Both the position numbers and the translations under genes were made by a program. The notes beneath the pieces are model-generated. The model was not told where the DNA came from, did no database searches, and saw nothing but the letters and a program-made list of their open reading frames with translations. 64,000 nt of DNA, from the NCBI GenBank assembly GCA_949752735.1, contig OX457036.1, positions 18,054,933-18,118,932 on the forward strand, written 5' to 3'. The DNA comes from Lumbricus terrestris (lineage: Eukaryota > Annelida > Clitellata > Crassiclitellata > Lumbricidae). This document shows, one piece after another, positions 1-12,775 of this stretch; positions within the stretch are counted from its first letter, which is position 1, and every line of letters begins with the position of its first letter.

Positions 1-329
1 ATATACATGTAGGCATAGGTCAATATATAAATATATATAATTATATGATATATCTAATTATATAAAGACTTAAAGATTTATATTTGCTGAATATAAATTA
101 CCAGCAGACAGACAACAAGCAGGCAAACAGACGGACGGATGGAAGGACGAAGGACAGATAATACAGACTGTGACAGCAGAGACAGACAACAGACTAGACA
201 GCCAGACTATAGACTGACTTCAGATTGGATCGAAGTCCAAGTCGTCTGCGTCTATAATATAATCCGAAGTTTAATAACAACAACCGACACAACTGAGGCG
301 AAGAAGTCTTGCGCATTAACAAAAGGACT
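1..329. other. No gene seen; AT-rich then GACAGACA-rich
   Basis: The first 100 bp are AT-rich with TATA runs; 105-200 are built of GACAGACA/CAGACGGA-type short repeats. Nothing coding is supported. Confidence 0.5.
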
Positions 330-512
330 CCACCACCACCACCACCACCACCACCACCACCACCACCACCACCACCACCACGTTCTCTCCCTCCCACCAC
401 GTTCTCTCCCTCCTTCTCCTCCTCCTCCTCCATCTCCATCATCTCCTCTCCTCCCATTCTTCTCCTCCTCCCCTCAAATTCTTCTCCTCCGTCTCCTCCT
501 CCTGCTATTATA
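330..512. repeat. (CAC)n tract followed by CTC/TCC-rich tract
   Basis: About 50 bp of pure CAC trinucleotide (330-381), then 130 bp of pyrimidine-rich CTCCTC repeats. The long open frames here are poly-His, poly-Pro and poly-Gly shadows. Confidence 0.95.
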
Positions 513-764
513 ATCTTTGGCCTATACCAGACCAACGCAAAGCAAGATCCAAATGTCAGTAGGTCAACAATCCTATAAAACAAATCCCGTTGATCATCCA
601 TTTCACCCACACTGCAGCAGAAGGCGCAGAAGAGCAAGGTACGTGCAACTCTGGACCACAACTGTTTCAACAGAACGCCATTCAAGATAGTAAGCAGCGA
701 CTTTCATCCACAATTTATAATAGCCTTGAACCAGATTTGTATGCATGCAAAATAGTAAACTTAG

Positions 765-862
765 AAACCGAAACCGAGACCGAGAAAATGGGTTCTGAGA
801 CAGTGGATTCCGATACAATGGACTCCGAGACAGTGGGTTCTGAGAAGTAGATTCCGAGACAA
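765..862. repeat. Degenerate GAGACNGNG minisatellite
   Basis: Imperfect repeats of a unit like CCGAGACAGTGGGTTCTGAG. A related block lies at 1597-1640 (CGAGACCGAGACAATAGG...). Confidence 0.7.
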
Positions 863-1042
863 TGATACGAGACTGTTCAAGAGTCAAGACTGATCGAGGC
901 TTTCGGTATTTATTTCACAGAGCAAAACACATTTCGGGATTAAAAATCAAAGCAACTCATGAACTAGTTTCTCAGTTCCCAACTTGTCTTTACACTACAC
1001 ACTGCAGTCAATTAATACATATAATAATATTATTATTATCAT

Positions 1043-1420
1043 TGACTTTTTATATAGCGCACCTTCAAGGTAATTTACTCAGAAGCGCTCCCAGTCCAAC
1101 AACGGCTAAATAAGACAGTTTTTAAGCGAGAAATGAGCATGGTGGAGTGACCTCTCTAGGCACAAGGCGAAGTGCAACATGGAGTCCATTCCAGGTTCTA
1201 TGACCAGTCACTGAGAAAGAGCGCCCCTGCATTATATTAGTCTGATAGTGGGTGGGGGGGAAGCAAAGGCTCAGCTTGATCAGCCGATCGGAGGTCAGAT
1301 CGCCACTGAACACCAGCAGGTACATAGGAGCCTGACCCTCCATGCAACGCCAGACCAAACTTTTACATTGAGTAATCAATACATAGCCTACATACATACA
1401 CGGTACATACATGTACATTC
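1043..1420 (-). mobile_element. CR1/L2-like LINE 3' end
   Basis: The reverse strand encodes LVWRCMEGQAPMYL and RSFSVTGHRTWNGL, matching the C-terminal LYK..HGLAP.YL and FS..GPRLWN.LP blocks of LINE reverse-transcriptase ORFs. The 3' tail at 1048-1100 is the AGCGC...CTTCAAGG...GCGCTATATAAA type found several times in this window. The upstream part is lost. Confidence 0.65.
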
Positions 1421-2440
1421 GATTTTCAAACAGACCAAATCTGCATAATTGGCTTTCTATTTGCCAACCGTCACACGACGATATTATAGCACAGTAAGTT
1501 CGGAATTAAGAACAGTTTGAGCGAGAACACTACACGGACACGGCTTCCAAAAGAACAAGACATTCGCTTCGAGGCAGTTCCAAAAAGTCGAGACAGTGGC
1601 CTCGAGACCGAGACCGAGACAATAGGTTCTGAGACCGAGCTATCAGAAGACCTGTTTCGAGACCATGCAACTCCGTCTTTAAGCGTGGTCCACTTATCAT
1701 GTTTAGATAAAGCTACGCTTCATATCAGCACACCATCTCGTGAATCATAAAAAGGTTGTGGCATATGGAACGCAACTGCAGGGGATTTATCTCAGACGTA
1801 GGAATTCGCCGAAGGAACGTACCCCAACAACATGGCCATATGTCTACCATATGGGAAAAATACATCCGTGTAGCCCTTAAGGGCTGCATAAGTTATACAG
1901 ATGGCACAGCCATATAGCAATTGCCATATGCATACCATACAAATCCTGCATGATGTTATGCATTCAGAAATTGCGAGAAACGCATCAGAGTGTGAAGTCC
2001 GACAGGTCTACAGAAGTTGTTGGAAATGAGGGGATAAAAATCGAAAACTTCTGAGTAGCCATGGTCTAAGGCAGCATTATACAGGCGCACGTCTCTGACA
2101 TTATTGTATTAATAGAGACTTGCCGATACGGACCAAGTGATAGTTAATGAGCCACGTTTACATATCCCAATGTAGGGCCACACACACACGAGCGCCCACG
2201 CGCGCACAACTACGCATACGTCCACTCACACGCATGCACGCACGTAGCCTACACACCTTAGACCGGTATATCCGATAGACAAATTTGTTGCAAGACATTG
2301 GCACTTTGGTGGCCTACAATGCATGCTCGACTTCAGCGCACTTTCAATGTTACTGCAAAGTGCACGCGTAGATCGACGATCATTTGCTTGAACTTCCCTA
2401 CTTATGGAGTTACTAGCTGGAGTACTCGGCGTTGCCCGGG
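1421..2440. other. No gene seen; CATATG-rich repeat at 1820-1960
   Basis: Around 1820-1960 several CCATATG/CATATGG palindromes occur, with an ACCCCAACAACATGGCCATATG segment resembling the border of the satellite at 22.7-23.9 kb. The remainder has CACACA tracts around 2180-2260. Nothing coding is supported. Confidence 0.4.
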
Positions 2441-2449
2441 AAATTTATG

Positions 2450-2680
2450 ATTCGACCCGCTCCCGGCCACAATCCCACCACACCGCAAAATTTTCCCCCA
2501 CCACTTCCCCCAAACCCCCACCACCCACCCCACCACACCCCACCACACTCCGACCTCCACCGGTACGCCACCTGTGAAATTAGGGTTTTACGGACAATTG
2601 TCTCCCCACTGCCCCACCCCACCGCCCCCACCCCTGCCCACCCGGCTACTGCGGGCCGAGGTGTGTGCTGGGTGGAGGCG
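2450..2680. repeat. C-rich CCACC/CCCCAC low-complexity tract
   Basis: Strongly strand-asymmetric C-rich block of CCCCACCACAC-like units. The Pro-rich open frames here are artefacts. Confidence 0.75.
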
Positions 2681-2959
2681 AGTCTCCCGCCTGTTGAAGG
2701 TACTTACGTACGGATCGTACCAGCCCAAGCAGCCGTATGAAATAACTGCAGGATTTGAGATGTTCGTTAATGTGTGCACAACGTTCCATACACATCATAA
2801 TATTATTAGTGAAGGCTACTTATGCGTGTGTATGTAACCAGCTCACATACGCCATGCAATAGTCAGATATAGATCACACACAGTTTACCACAACTTCAAT
2901 GTCACACAGATTCAAGTTAGTTTACCAATAGGCCTACGTATTTATTTCATATACTATAG

Positions 2960-3125
2960 AAGGCATTTTTGTTAGCCATCCAAATGACATAAGGTATCCA
3001 TATGTGTGCTCTATGTTATTAGCATATCTAGACCATTTGCATTCCATGTGGTTCTAATATGTTCTACCAATACGCATTTCATACAGAAGGCAGATATGCT
3101 GACCATCAAAATGCCATAAAACACG
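2960..3125. repeat. Diverged copy of the 127-bp repeat family
   Basis: Shares TTTCATACAG(A)AGGCAGAT...GACCATCAAAATGCCAT with the arrays at 4.1-4.5 and 5.1-5.4 kb. Confidence 0.5.
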
Positions 3126-3139
3126 CATAAGGCCTCTCA

Positions 3140-3144
3140 GTCTC

Positions 3145-3181
<37 letters not shown>

Positions 3182-4112
3182 TACCCTGTCCCTGCCATGT
3201 CCATCTCAGTCTCCCTTTCCCAATCCTTGCCCGTGTCCATCTCCATTTTTCCTGTCCGTGTCTCTGTCCCTGCCCTTGTCCCTCTTTCTATCAGTGTCCC
3301 TCTCCGTCTCCCTTTCCCAGTTCCTGTTACTCTCTCTGTCTCTATCTCTGTCTCTCTCTGTGTGTCTCAGTCTATGTGTCTGTTCCTGTCGCTGTTCCTC
3401 TCCGTCTCCCTTTCCCAGTTCCTGTTCCTATCTCTGTCTCTATCTCTGTCTCTCTCTCTGTGGGTGTCTCAGTCCCTGTGTCTGTTCCTGTCGCTGTCCC
3501 TCTCCATCCCATTTCCCAGTTCCTGTTCCTCTCTCTCTATCTCTGTCTCTCTCTGTGTGTGTCTCAGTCTCTGTGTCTGTTCCTGTCGCTGTCCCTCTCC
3601 GTCTCCCTTTCCCAGTTCCTGTCCCTGTCTCTGTCTCTGTCCCTGTCCCTGTCTCTGTCCTTGTCTCTTTTCGTCTTTTCGTCCCTGTCCCTGTCCATCC
3701 CCGTCTCCCATTCCCCGTCTGTCCGCGTCTGGCTCCTTTTCCCTGTCCGTGTCCGCGTCTCTGTCTCTGCTTCCCTGCCTCTGTCAATGTCCCTGTTCCT
3801 CTCCCTCGCCCTCTCCCTCTCCCTGTCCCTGTCTCTCTCTCTCTCCCAGTTCCTGCCCCTGTCCCTGACCCTGACTCTGTCTGTCTCTGTCTCTGTTCCT
3901 GTCGCTATTGCTCTCTCTCTCCGGTCTCCCTGGCGCTGTCCCTGTCTCTTTCCCTGTCCATGTCTCTCCCTCTCCCTCTCCCTCACTCTCCCGCTCTCTC
4001 TCCCTCCCCATCCCTGTCTGTCCGTCCGTACATATAAATATATATCTCCCCTCCCCTTCCCTCCCATCCCCTCCCCCTCCCTCTCCCTCCCTCTCCCTCT
4101 CCCTCTCCCTCT
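3140..4112. repeat. Pyrimidine minisatellite (CTGTCC/TCTCTG)
   Basis: About 970 bp almost purely pyrimidine on the plus strand. A unit of about 100 bp recurs at about 3290, 3384, 3483 and 3578, each with CTGTTCCTGTCGCTGT and CCTTTCCCAGTTCC. All overlapping frames are open because of composition, not coding. Confidence 0.9.
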
Positions 4113-4119
4113 CAACATG

Positions 4120-4495
4120 GATACGCGTGGCTTCCATGTGTAGCCAGCCTATGTACACCACTTTTGAGCCACATGGATACGATATAGTATAACAATACAT
4201 ATCTCATACAGCAGACAGATCCGAAAACCATCAAAATGCAATATGGTATGCACGTGGCTTCCATGTGTAGCCAGCCTATGTACACCACTTTTGAGCCACA
4301 TGGATGCGATATAGTATAACAATACATATCTCATACAGCAGACAGATCCGAAAACCATCAAAATGCAATATGGTATGCACGTGGCTTCCATGTGTAGCCA
4401 GCCTATGTACACCACTTTTGAGCCACATGGATACGATATAGTATAACAATACATATCTCATACAGCAGACAGATCCGAAAACCGTCAAAATGCGC
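4120..4495. repeat. 127-bp tandem repeat, about 3 copies
   Basis: CGTGGCTTCCATGTGTAG recurs at 4126, 4253 and 4380: an exact 127-bp period with very high identity between copies. No coding role; the minus-strand frames repeat because 127 is not a multiple of 3. Confidence 0.95.
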
Positions 4496-4502
4496 GCGTG
4501 TG

Positions 4503-4504
<2 letters not shown>

Positions 4505-4599
<95 letters not shown>

Positions 4600-4835
4600 C
4601 CCTCTGTCTGTTTGTCTGTCTGTCTTTTTGTCTGTCTCTCTGTCTGTTTGTTTGTCTCTCCGTCTGTCTGTCTGTTTGTTTGTCTCTCTCTCTCTGTGTA
4701 TATGTCTTTCTGTCTTTGTATCTGTCTCTGTATCTGTCTCTATATCCGTCTCTGTCTCTCTGTCTGTCTGTCTCCTTCTGTCTCTCTCTCTGTCTGTCTG
4801 TCTGTCTGTGTATATATATATACATTATATATAAT
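4505..4835. repeat. (CT)n then (TCTG)n microsatellite
   Basis: An uninterrupted CT dinucleotide tract of about 88 bp (4505-4592), then 240 bp of TCTG/TTTG tetranucleotide mixtures ending in TATATA. Confidence 0.97.
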
Positions 4836-5099
4836 ATAGCATCTATAATAATGTCACGAACACTTATCCATGCTGTATGATAGATTTAATTGTAGATTCC
4901 AGATGACTTGCTAATTAATTTCTTTTTCAAACGCAGATATTTTTATCTTGTGGCTTCCTTATGTAACCAGCTTGAATATAAGGCATAGGCCAACCACTTC
5001 GCTTCTGATTGGTTCTTGATGAGAGAAATGCTAATACAATGCAATAGGTCTACATGATACCATGATATGTGTGTGTGTACCACATAAATGTACACACAA

Positions 5100-5370
5100 A
5101 TGGTTTACCAATATGAATCTCATACAGCAGACAGATCGGAAAACCATCAGAATGTAATATGGTATACATATGGCTTCCATGAGTAACCAGCTTAGATACA
5201 CCATTTTTTAGCCACATGGATTCAAGATGGTATACCGATATGTATCTCATGCAGCAGACAGATCGGAAAACCATCAGAATGCAATATGGTATGCATATGG
5301 CTTCCACGAGTAACCAGCTCAGATACAACATTTTTGAACCACATGGATTCAAGATGGTATATCAATATCT
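5100..5370. repeat. Second, diverged 127-bp repeat array
   Basis: Two copies of CAGCAGACAGATCGGAAAAC...TATGGCTTCCA(T/C)GAGTAACCAGC with the same period and order as 4120-4495. Separated from that array by about 600 bp. Confidence 0.85.
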
Positions 5371-5375
5371 ATATC

Positions 5376-5460
5376 AGGGGTCTCAAACTCAAGTCAGCAT
5401 GTGGGCCGCATTTGGAAATTTCTAACGACTCGCGGGCCGCAACATAAACATATTCTCGTG
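5376..5460 (+). mobile_element. hAT-like terminal fragment
   Basis: Begins CAGGGGTCTCAAACTCAAGT, then GGGCCGC...GCGGGCCGC, a familiar hAT terminus. No matching second end is found downstream, so this is a one-ended remnant. Confidence 0.5.
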
Positions 5461-5625
5461 CACGTGAAACTATAAGTTATGTGTCATTGCAGCATGTAAT
5501 ACTGTAATGATGATATGACCCTGTAAAATTCACATAATATTATATTTTAAGTGTAACAGTACTATAATGGTGCTACAAACTAAATTGAAAAAACATTCTA
5601 TCCCAATTATCGAAAAATGCATGGG

Positions 5626-5789
5626 CATGGGCGGAGCTTGGTTTCCGTTCATGGAAGGGCTAGGCCTCTAAGGCTTTCTTGGGGGGGGGCTAAGTCCGGG
5701 AAAAGATACCATTTACACGGTAAAAATATTAATCTGGGTCTTCTTGGGGAGGCTTAGCCCCCCATAACCCCTGATAAACTCCGCCCATG
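5626..5789. mobile_element. hAT-type MITE, TSD TGCATGGG
   Basis: Ends CATGGGCGGAG...CTCCGCCCATG form an exact inverted repeat. The 8-bp TGCATGGG flanks both sides (5618-5625, 5790-5797). 164 bp, non-coding. Confidence 0.85.
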
Positions 5790-5999
5790 TGCATGGGCGC
5801 TATAATTGAAGAAATCATGCTGTAATCAAAATTTAAAATGACTAATTTTTTAAGTATCCTAAGCAATGTTCAGAGTAATTCAACTCAAATTTAGTTAGGC
5901 CAAGAGACTCTGTCGCCTCCGGTCTCCCTGGCGCTGTTCCTGTCCCTTTTCCTGTCCTTGTCCCAGGGTATCCCTGTCCCTCTCCCTCCACCTCCCATC

Positions 6000-6230
6000 T
6001 CTCTTTCTTATTGCTATTATTATTTTTATTGTCATTACTACTACACTTTCCAAATTACTCTGAGGTTCTTCATTATTATTTTTATATATTATAATTATTA
6101 TTCTTATAATTATAATTATATTATTATTATTATTATTATTATTTTTATAATTATTATCATCATTTTTATTATTATTATTATTATTATTACTACTATTATT
6201 ATTATTTTATTATTATTATTATTTTCATCA

Positions 6231-6324
<94 letters not shown>
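6000..6324. repeat. (ATT)n microsatellite
   Basis: Degenerate then pure ATT trinucleotide, roughly 250 bp in total, with the cleanest run at 6236-6322. Confidence 0.97.
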
Positions 6325-6325
<1 letters not shown>

Positions 6326-6624
6326 TGCTTATGTGTGTGCGTGTGTGTCTATCTGTCTGCCTGCCAGCCTGCCTGCCTGCCTGCCTGCTTGCCTATGTGC
6401 GTGCGTGTCTATCTGTCTGCCAGCCTGCCTGCCTGCCTGCTTATGTGTGTGCATGTGTGTCTGTCTGTCTGTCTGTCTGCCTGTCTGCCTGCCTGCCTGC
6501 CTGCCTGCGTGCCTGCCTGCCTGCCTATGTGCGTGCGTGTGTGTCTATCTGTCTGCCTGCCTGCCTGCCTGCCTGCCTGCCAGCCAGCAAGCCTGCTTAT
6601 GTGTGTGCTTGTGCGTCTATCTGT

Positions 6625-6667
<43 letters not shown>

Positions 6668-6928
6668 CATGCATGCCTGCCAACAAGCAAGCCTGCCTAC
6701 CTGCTTATGTGTGTGCGCGTGTGTCTATCTGTCTGCCTGCCTGCCTGCCTGCCTGCTTATCTGTGTGCGTGTGTGTCTATCTGCCTGCCAGCCTGCCTGC
6801 TTATCTGTGCACGTGTGTGTCTATCTGTCTGCCTGCCTGTCTGCCTGCCTGCCTGCCTGCCAGCCAGCAAGCCTGCTTGCCTGCTTATGTGTGTGTGTGT
6901 GTGTGTGTCTATCTGCCAGCCTGCCTGT

Positions 6929-6966
<38 letters not shown>

Positions 6967-7203
6967 TCCTGCCAGCCAGCAAGCCTGCCTGCCTGCTTAT
7001 GTGTGTGCTTGTGCGTCTATCTGTCTGCCTGCCTGCCTGCCAGCCAGCAAGCCTGCCTGCCTGCTTTTGTGCGCGCGTGTGTGTCTATCTGTTTGTCAGG
7101 CTGCCAGCCAGCTGGCCTGCCTACCTGCTTATGTGTGTGCGTGTGTGTCTGTCTGTCTGCCAGCCTGCCTGCCTATGTGTGCGCGTGTGTGTCTATCTGT
7201 TTG

Positions 7204-7255
<52 letters not shown>

Positions 7256-7304
7256 CCAGCCAGCCAACCTGCCTGCCTGCTTATGTGTGTGCGTGTGTGT
7301 CTAT

Positions 7305-7367
<63 letters not shown>

Positions 7368-7435
7368 CCAGCTAGCAAGCCTGCCTGCCTGCTTATTGTG
7401 TGTGCGTGTGCGTGTATCTGTCTGCCTGCCTGCCA
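6325..7435. repeat. CTGC-based compound minisatellite, about 15 units
   Basis: Each unit combines TTATGTGTGTGCGTGTGTGT, a TCTATCTG element and a variable (CTGC)n run, often ending CCAGCCAGCAAGC. Unit length varies through the (CTGC)n part. The Leu/Pro/Ala/Cys open frames are artefacts. Confidence 0.95.
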
Positions 7436-7737
7436 GACGATACTAGTCAGTGGTGTTCATTCTCGACTGAGAATACCAGACGCTCGCTGCCTAATTACTT
7501 TCGGAAAATGGCGAGGATTCCGAGATAAACTCCCCGTGCAAAGAGAGGGGAACAGAGGGTTCCGCATCTGCAGCTCAGCGTGTGAGCGCCCTAATGACCC
7601 ACAAATGCCATTCCCTCGATAGGTTGACGTCCCTGCATGCCTATCAAATTTCTACAATCTTGCCGATGAACTCTTACTCTTCCTTCATATTCCACACTTT
7701 GTGGAAAAAATACGCAAACCGACTATGGAAGATTAAA
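7436..7737. other. No gene seen between minisatellites
   Basis: 300 bp of unique-looking sequence without a recognisable motif. Confidence 0.4.
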
Positions 7738-8772
<1,035 letters not shown>

Positions 8773-8979
8773 TGTATGTGCACTTGTTATGGCGCCTCTT
8801 CAAGCTCCCTACTCAGAGGCGCTCCCGACTAACACTGCATCGGAGTTTTACGCCGAAGCGCTGAGCAATTGCGAGCGAAAGACTTGCCCAAGGTCCCTAC
8901 GCGGCGACCAGAGGTGGATTCGAACCAGCAACCCTTCGGCTTCAAGGCGACGAACATACCTACTACACCACCGCGTCCC
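8773..8979 (-). mobile_element. tRNA-derived SINE, family 1
   Basis: Reads on the minus strand as a tRNA-like head GGGACGCGGTGGTGTAGTAG with box B GGTTCGAATCC, a middle GGGCAAGTC...CTCAGCGCTTCGGCG, and a tail GGAGCGCCTCTGAGTAGGG...GGCGCCATAAC ending in GTGCACATAC. Near full length. Confidence 0.85.
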
Positions 8980-9816
8980 ATGTTATGACACTGCTCGTGA
9001 ATAGGACGGGGCCCTGCGCTTGGCTTTCGGGCGACGCTTTAGAAATCTGAAGATTGCGGCTACTATCAAATCTACACTGCTACAGCAGAAAAGTAGGGTC
9101 TATGTAGATCTAATTATTTTCTATTTTACTTCGTTAACCTGCACGATAAAAGAAGTTGCATTTTATTAGATTAACTAATTAACGCTGTGTGTAGCCTTGT
9201 GTGTAGCTAGTGAGTGACTGGCTACTTCCAGTGACTTCCTTAAGCCACACACGCAATCTAGAGATACCCCGATGTGATTTGTTTGTTAAAAATTCTGGAT
9301 AGGTTATACCTGTTTGACGCTAATATTTGAGTATTTTCATTCATATTGTGCTTTAATTTGTATCCTTTATTACCAATTATCACATCTATATATTGTAACC
9401 TAATGACGACTTGATCTTTTATGTCCCATTGTGCGTGTGCAATTTAAGTAGCAAAGAAAATACTTACTTACTTAACTATGGTCGTTGTAGAGAAGCATGA
9501 TAGATCCTTGCTATATAGAATCGTGGGCCTGTTTAATAACTTCCGCTTCCTGTTTACATCGAACGATGAAATGCTTCTAACCATGAGGCATTTTTGTATA
9601 AAAGTTATCCGCGCGAATCGTTAAGAATTTTATTCTTGTTTATCTGTTGGCTTGTTAATCGGAAATTGACAATGCAGTATATTATGTGTAGGCGTGCAGT
9701 ATTGAAATAAAGTTACAAATTGATCGGCTGAAGCGTTCTAAACTAGCTAGTACATCTATAGGAATGTTAGCGCATTGGATTACACACTGGTATGTATTGA
9801 TTCATTCATTTCAAGA
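8980..9816. other. No gene seen
   Basis: AT-rich intergenic-type sequence without repeats I recognise. Confidence 0.4.
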
Positions 9817-9885
9817 ATTTATATAGCGCCCTTCAAGAAGGCCACTCAGAGGCGCTTCCAGTCCAACCACCGTGAAACAAAAAAG
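9817..9885 (-). mobile_element. LINE/SINE 3' tail fragment
   Basis: TTTATATAGCGCCCTTCAAG...CACTCAGAGGCGCTTCCAGTC is the reverse of the shared LINE/SINE tail. 5' part missing. Confidence 0.6.
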
Positions 9886-9908
9886 TTGTAAGGAGTCTGT
9901 TAAACATG

Positions 9909-10770
9909 GGTAAACACGCACACTGCATGCCAGTACTCCAAACAGCGCGTTGCATGTTGGGATGCATGTTGCGATGCAGTCGATAGGTCGCTGCGCTCTA
10001 ATTTATGGCATTCGTTGGCAACCATATTGGGTGATTGTTACTGACGTCTCGGTAGGAAGTAAACAGTATGGCGGTCACAGATACACGCAGAATAGAGCGG
10101 CCTCAACTCCGGCGATCGATAGCCCAATGTTTCCGCGCGAAACATTGGGGTCCCGCTTCAGTCAGTGATGTTGCGTGAAGTAAGTAAGTAAGTGATGAAG
10201 GTATTTCTAGATCTGAAATAGAAGTCGGATTGATGAAAACAAAACGCTTAAGTAATGGAAGCTGGATGATGGTATTCTTATATTTGAAATAGAAGCTGGG
10301 CTGACGAAAATAACAGGCGAGAAACAGAAGCTGGGTTAATAAAAATAGTATAGCTTAGATTGGAGCAGGATTGATGAAAATGTTGTTGATTAAATTAGAA
10401 ATGGATGGATAAGGATCTTCTTAATTAAATAGGAGCTGGATTGATTAAAATGTCTCCGATTAAATTGGAGCTGGATTGATGAAAAATAATCATCATTGAA
10501 ACAGAAGTTGGATTCATAAAACAGCTGATGCAATTGAAAAAGCTGAACTTTTACTTACTTACTTATTTTTGCCTGCTGTCTTATTGCACACTTGCCGTGT
10601 CTTTTGACCATTGACTATTAAGCGGAAACATTGGGCTATCGATCGCCGGAGTTGAGACCGCTCTATTCTGCGTGTATCTGCGACCGCCATACTGTTTACT
10701 TCCTACCGAGACGTCAGTAACAATAACCCCATATTGTTTGGAGTACGGTCATGCAGTGTGCGTGTTTACC
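9909..10770. mobile_element. 862-bp inverted-repeat element with internal minisatellite
   Basis: The outer ends GGTAAACACGCACACTGCATG are inverted copies. The long inner inverted segment, GACGTCTCGGTAGGAAGTAA through GATCGATAGCCCAATGTTTC, pairs 10026-10135 with 10620-10720. Between the arms lie degenerate repeats of GAAGCTGGATTGATGAAAAT. No target duplication found. Confidence 0.75.
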
Positions 10771-10782
10771 AAAACGTATGTA

Positions 10783-10998
10783 TGTATGTTACTTGTTTTA
10801 GCGACCTTCAGAATTACTGTACTCAGAAACGCTCCAGACTACAACGCGGACACTGAATCGAAAGTTTCACGCCGAGGCGCATGAGCAATTGCGAGTGAAG
10901 GGCTTGCTCAAGGGCCGTGCCAGGCGGCTTGCGGTGGATTAGAACCTGCAACTCTCCGGCTACAAAGCAACGAACATACTCACTACACCACCGCCCCC
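10783..10998 (-). mobile_element. tRNA-derived SINE, family 1
   Basis: Same order as the copy at 8773 on the same strand, more diverged (box B now GGTTCTAATCC). It sits directly beside the right arm of the inverted-repeat element. Confidence 0.75.
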
Positions 10999-11130
10999 CA
11001 CACACACATGATGGTCCCATGATGTCTTGTCAAGTTGCTGATTTGATGCAATGAAAGCATGGTTGAAACTATAACCTCTTCCCTTTCTTATCTGCTTTTT
11101 GGCTGTTTGTAAGAAAACAACATGAACAAT

Positions 11131-11233
11131 TGGACCTGGTATGGAGATCAGCGGACCCGAGTTCGAGGCCCGAAGCCCCGTAGGATAGACGTGCTTTGTG
11201 GGTTGCTGCTAGCGCCGTGTATTGCAGGCTGTT
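11131..11233 (+). mobile_element. SINE family 2 fragment
   Basis: GAGTTCGAGGCCC (box B-like), then GTGCTTTGTGGG...CTAGCGCC...ATTGCAGGCTGT, matching the fuller copy at 40732. Confidence 0.55.
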
Positions 11234-11870
11234 AGTAGTTAAAATTAGTAGTTAAGATTGATGTTAATTAAGATAACTGCATTTTTGTTGAGGTGATAGA
11301 CAACATTAATTCAATATCAAATTGACATCATTAATTGTGAGTTAAGCTAGTATTTTATGACCAATTAGGCTTCTACTTCACCAGGAATTATCTTCATCAA
11401 TCAACCAGGGTTTCGAATGATGACACTATCCCTAACCTAACGGCAAAGACTACCTGTTGGTGTATATTGTTTGTCCGGAATTTATAGTAATCTAAATTAT
11501 TCTCTATTGCATGGGTTGCATGCAAATTGGATTGACGAAAATAATTTTTGCTAAGTAGAAGTCGTGGATGGTAAACGTGTATTCTAGCAGATCCTCACGA
11601 TGTTTGACCTGACCAAGCCGACGCCTGCCCTTAAACGACCCTTCTGCCTCTTTGCACTGACCGACTCTCAAGACTGCAGTAAACTTAGGCACTACCCGGG
11701 AGTTTGCTGCCGCTCTACTCCTGTTGATATACATTTATATTGAAACCAGTGTTAGAACTACCAGTAGCTATGATTACTTGTACTAATTGAATCGGAAATA
11801 TTAGCGTTCTATTTTGCCCCAATCTGCGGTGGTCATATATGTTTACTTTCTGTGTATCAGTGACTGATCT
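11234..11870. other. No gene seen
   Basis: AT-rich; no reading frame resembling a protein family. Confidence 0.4.
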
Positions 11871-11899
11871 GGTGTGCTTGATTATCGATTGATTTACTT

Positions 11900-12775
11900 G
11901 TTTTTTAGACTTGAATGTCTGATATGCGGTGAAAAATGACGTGCCTGCTTTGAAGTCACCTACCGAGAAAATGGATTTGGGAACCAAGCCACAGCCAAAC
12001 GTCTGTCGAATTGTTCCTGTAAGTGAGAATCTAATTAATTTAGCATTGGAGACTTGGATGTCTTCCCATCGACTCTGTCTTAACTCGTTAAAAACTCAGT
12101 TTATTTGGCTTAGCATCCGCCAGCAGCTGGCAAGCTAGATATGACAACCATTGCTTCAATGCCTTTCCTGATTTTGTCTTCTCGGCCAGAGTCTGTGACC
12201 TTGCTGTTACTCTGGACCAAGAGCTCCCTTTTGCTCCACACGTTCACTAGCTCAGCAGCCGTGCCTGTTATTATCAACTGCGTCAACTACGCACTTTTGC
12301 TCGCTCGCTGAGTCGCTTACTCCTGCTGCTGCAACCCTTATGATGCCTTATCCATTTTTTTAACCACCAGACTTGACTACTGCTGCTGTCTATGCTGGCC
12401 TGCCAATTGCTTGTCTGAATTGCCTTGATCACGTCCTTCCCTCTGCAGCCCACCTTATTGGTCGCATACCCAAATTCAGCCACATCTCTAGCTCTATGCG
12501 TGACGTTATCCACTGGCTCCCACTCAAGCAGTGAATTGAGTGTAGGATATCTACTCTAGTCTGGTGCTGCATGCTAGGCCTTGCTCCTGCCTACCTTTTT
12601 GATCTCTGTAGTCCTACTCTTGGTTCTCGCCATTTCCGCTCTCTTCACTTCGACTGAGCAAAGTCTGCTCTCAGGACTCCTTTTGCTCATACTTCCACTA
12701 TGCGGAACCGTGCTTTCTCGGGGGAATAGTCTTCCTCTGAGACTGACACGAGTTCTGCTCCTTTTCTAAAAATCC
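11900..12775 (+). mobile_element. CR1/L2-like LINE, decayed RT 3' half
   Basis: Translates with stops and frameshifts to SSHRLCLNSLKTQFIWLS (LN..KT.F reverse-transcriptase block), AAHLIGRIPKFSHIS and MRDVIHWLPLKQ (LHWLP block). The leading part (11900-12020) is the same short repeat seen at 15880-16150. Non-functional. Confidence 0.7.

Noticed and set aside
194..685. Long frames with poly-His, poly-Pro or poly-Gly
   Set aside because: Direct translation of a CAC trinucleotide and CTC tract; open in several frames on both strands.
3197..4200. Overlapping open frames of 200-260 codons in the pyrimidine tract
   Set aside because: All frames are open because the tract lacks stop triplets; composition is Ser/Leu/Pro/Cys or Arg/Glu only.
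5958..7622. 554-codon Leu/Pro/Ala/Cys open frame
   Set aside because: Translation of ATT and CTGC repeats; three parallel frames are equally open.
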